Shown here piece by piece: positions 19,208-19,275 of a stretch of 19,275 bases of DNA. The DNA is from Mucor racemosus. Lineage: Eukaryota > Mucoromycota > Mucoromycetes > Mucorales > Mucoraceae. The notes under the pieces were generated by a model, which saw only the letters and a program-made list of their open reading frames with translations, was not told where the DNA came from and made no database searches. The stretch is taken from the NCBI GenBank assembly GCA_027405735.1, contig JAPEHQ010000041.1, forward strand, positions 1 to 19,275. Reading direction: 5' to 3'. Position 1 is the first letter of the stretch; every line of letters starts with the position of its first letter. The position numbers and the translations under genes were made by a program.

Positions 19208-19275
19208 GGGTTAGGATTAGGGTTAGGATTAGGGTTAGGGTTAGGGTTGGTTAGGGTTAGGGTTAGGGTTAGGGT
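19191..19275 (+). repeat. Telomere, TTAGGG type, chromosome right end
   Basis: GATTAGGAA leads into TTAGGG repeats that run to the last base, G-rich strand 5'->3' toward the end, as expected at a right-hand chromosome end. Two TTAGGA variants and one GGGTTGGTTAGGG variant lie among otherwise canonical hexamers. Only about 75 bases are present, so the assembly probably stops inside the array. Confidence 0.96.

Overview
The window reads as the end of a fungal chromosome. The last ~85 bases are a TTAGGG telomere array. The DNA is AT-rich, genes have many short GT-AG introns, and pure A or T runs of 20-36 bases are frequent. The gene set and the RecQ-type gene next to the telomere fit an early-diverging fungus, probably Mucoromycota. 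That placement is inference; no marker gene fixes it.

Layout, left to right. (1) 98-1018, minus: 5' part of an HMG-CoA synthase gene whose 3' part is missing or beyond the left edge. (2) 1482-2473, minus: a five-exon GUCD1/guanylyl-cyclase-2 family gene. (3) 2474-4763: gene-free AT-rich DNA. (4) 4764-6974, plus: a six-exon Ark/Prk (NAK) family protein kinase. (5) About 6990-9530: gene-free, very AT-rich DNA. (6) 9601-9990: a 36-bp minisatellite of nine units bracketed by inverted GCGAAGGT motifs. (7) 10000-12266, minus, and 12566-16625, plus: two head-to-head genes that together carry the parts of a single telomere-linked helicase (TLH) type protein. The minus gene has zinc fingers, an OrsD-like segment and a helical segment resembling a core-binding domain. 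The plus gene has a segment resembling a tyrosine-recombinase catalytic domain, a RecQ-type helicase and Cys-rich C-terminal modules. (8) 16645-19063: subtelomeric satellites and simple sequence, nearly all purine/A-rich on this strand. (9) 19064-19275: a 72-bp tandem duplication and the telomere.

The most interesting region is 9.5-16.6 kb. In the fungal TLH-like proteins I know, these domains lie in one chain. Here the chain is cut inside the putative recombinase module and the two halves diverge from a ~300-bp spacer. Either an inversion of ~2.4 kb split an ancestral gene, or this lineage has a two-gene recombinase-helicase element at its chromosome ends.

Most reconstructed genes need one or more single missing bases to stay in frame, many of them in short homopolymers. 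Since unrelated, otherwise well-conserved genes show the same defect, base-level assembly error is a likely explanation and should be ruled out before anything is called a pseudogene. Exon coordinates are by eye from GT-AG sites and frame continuity.
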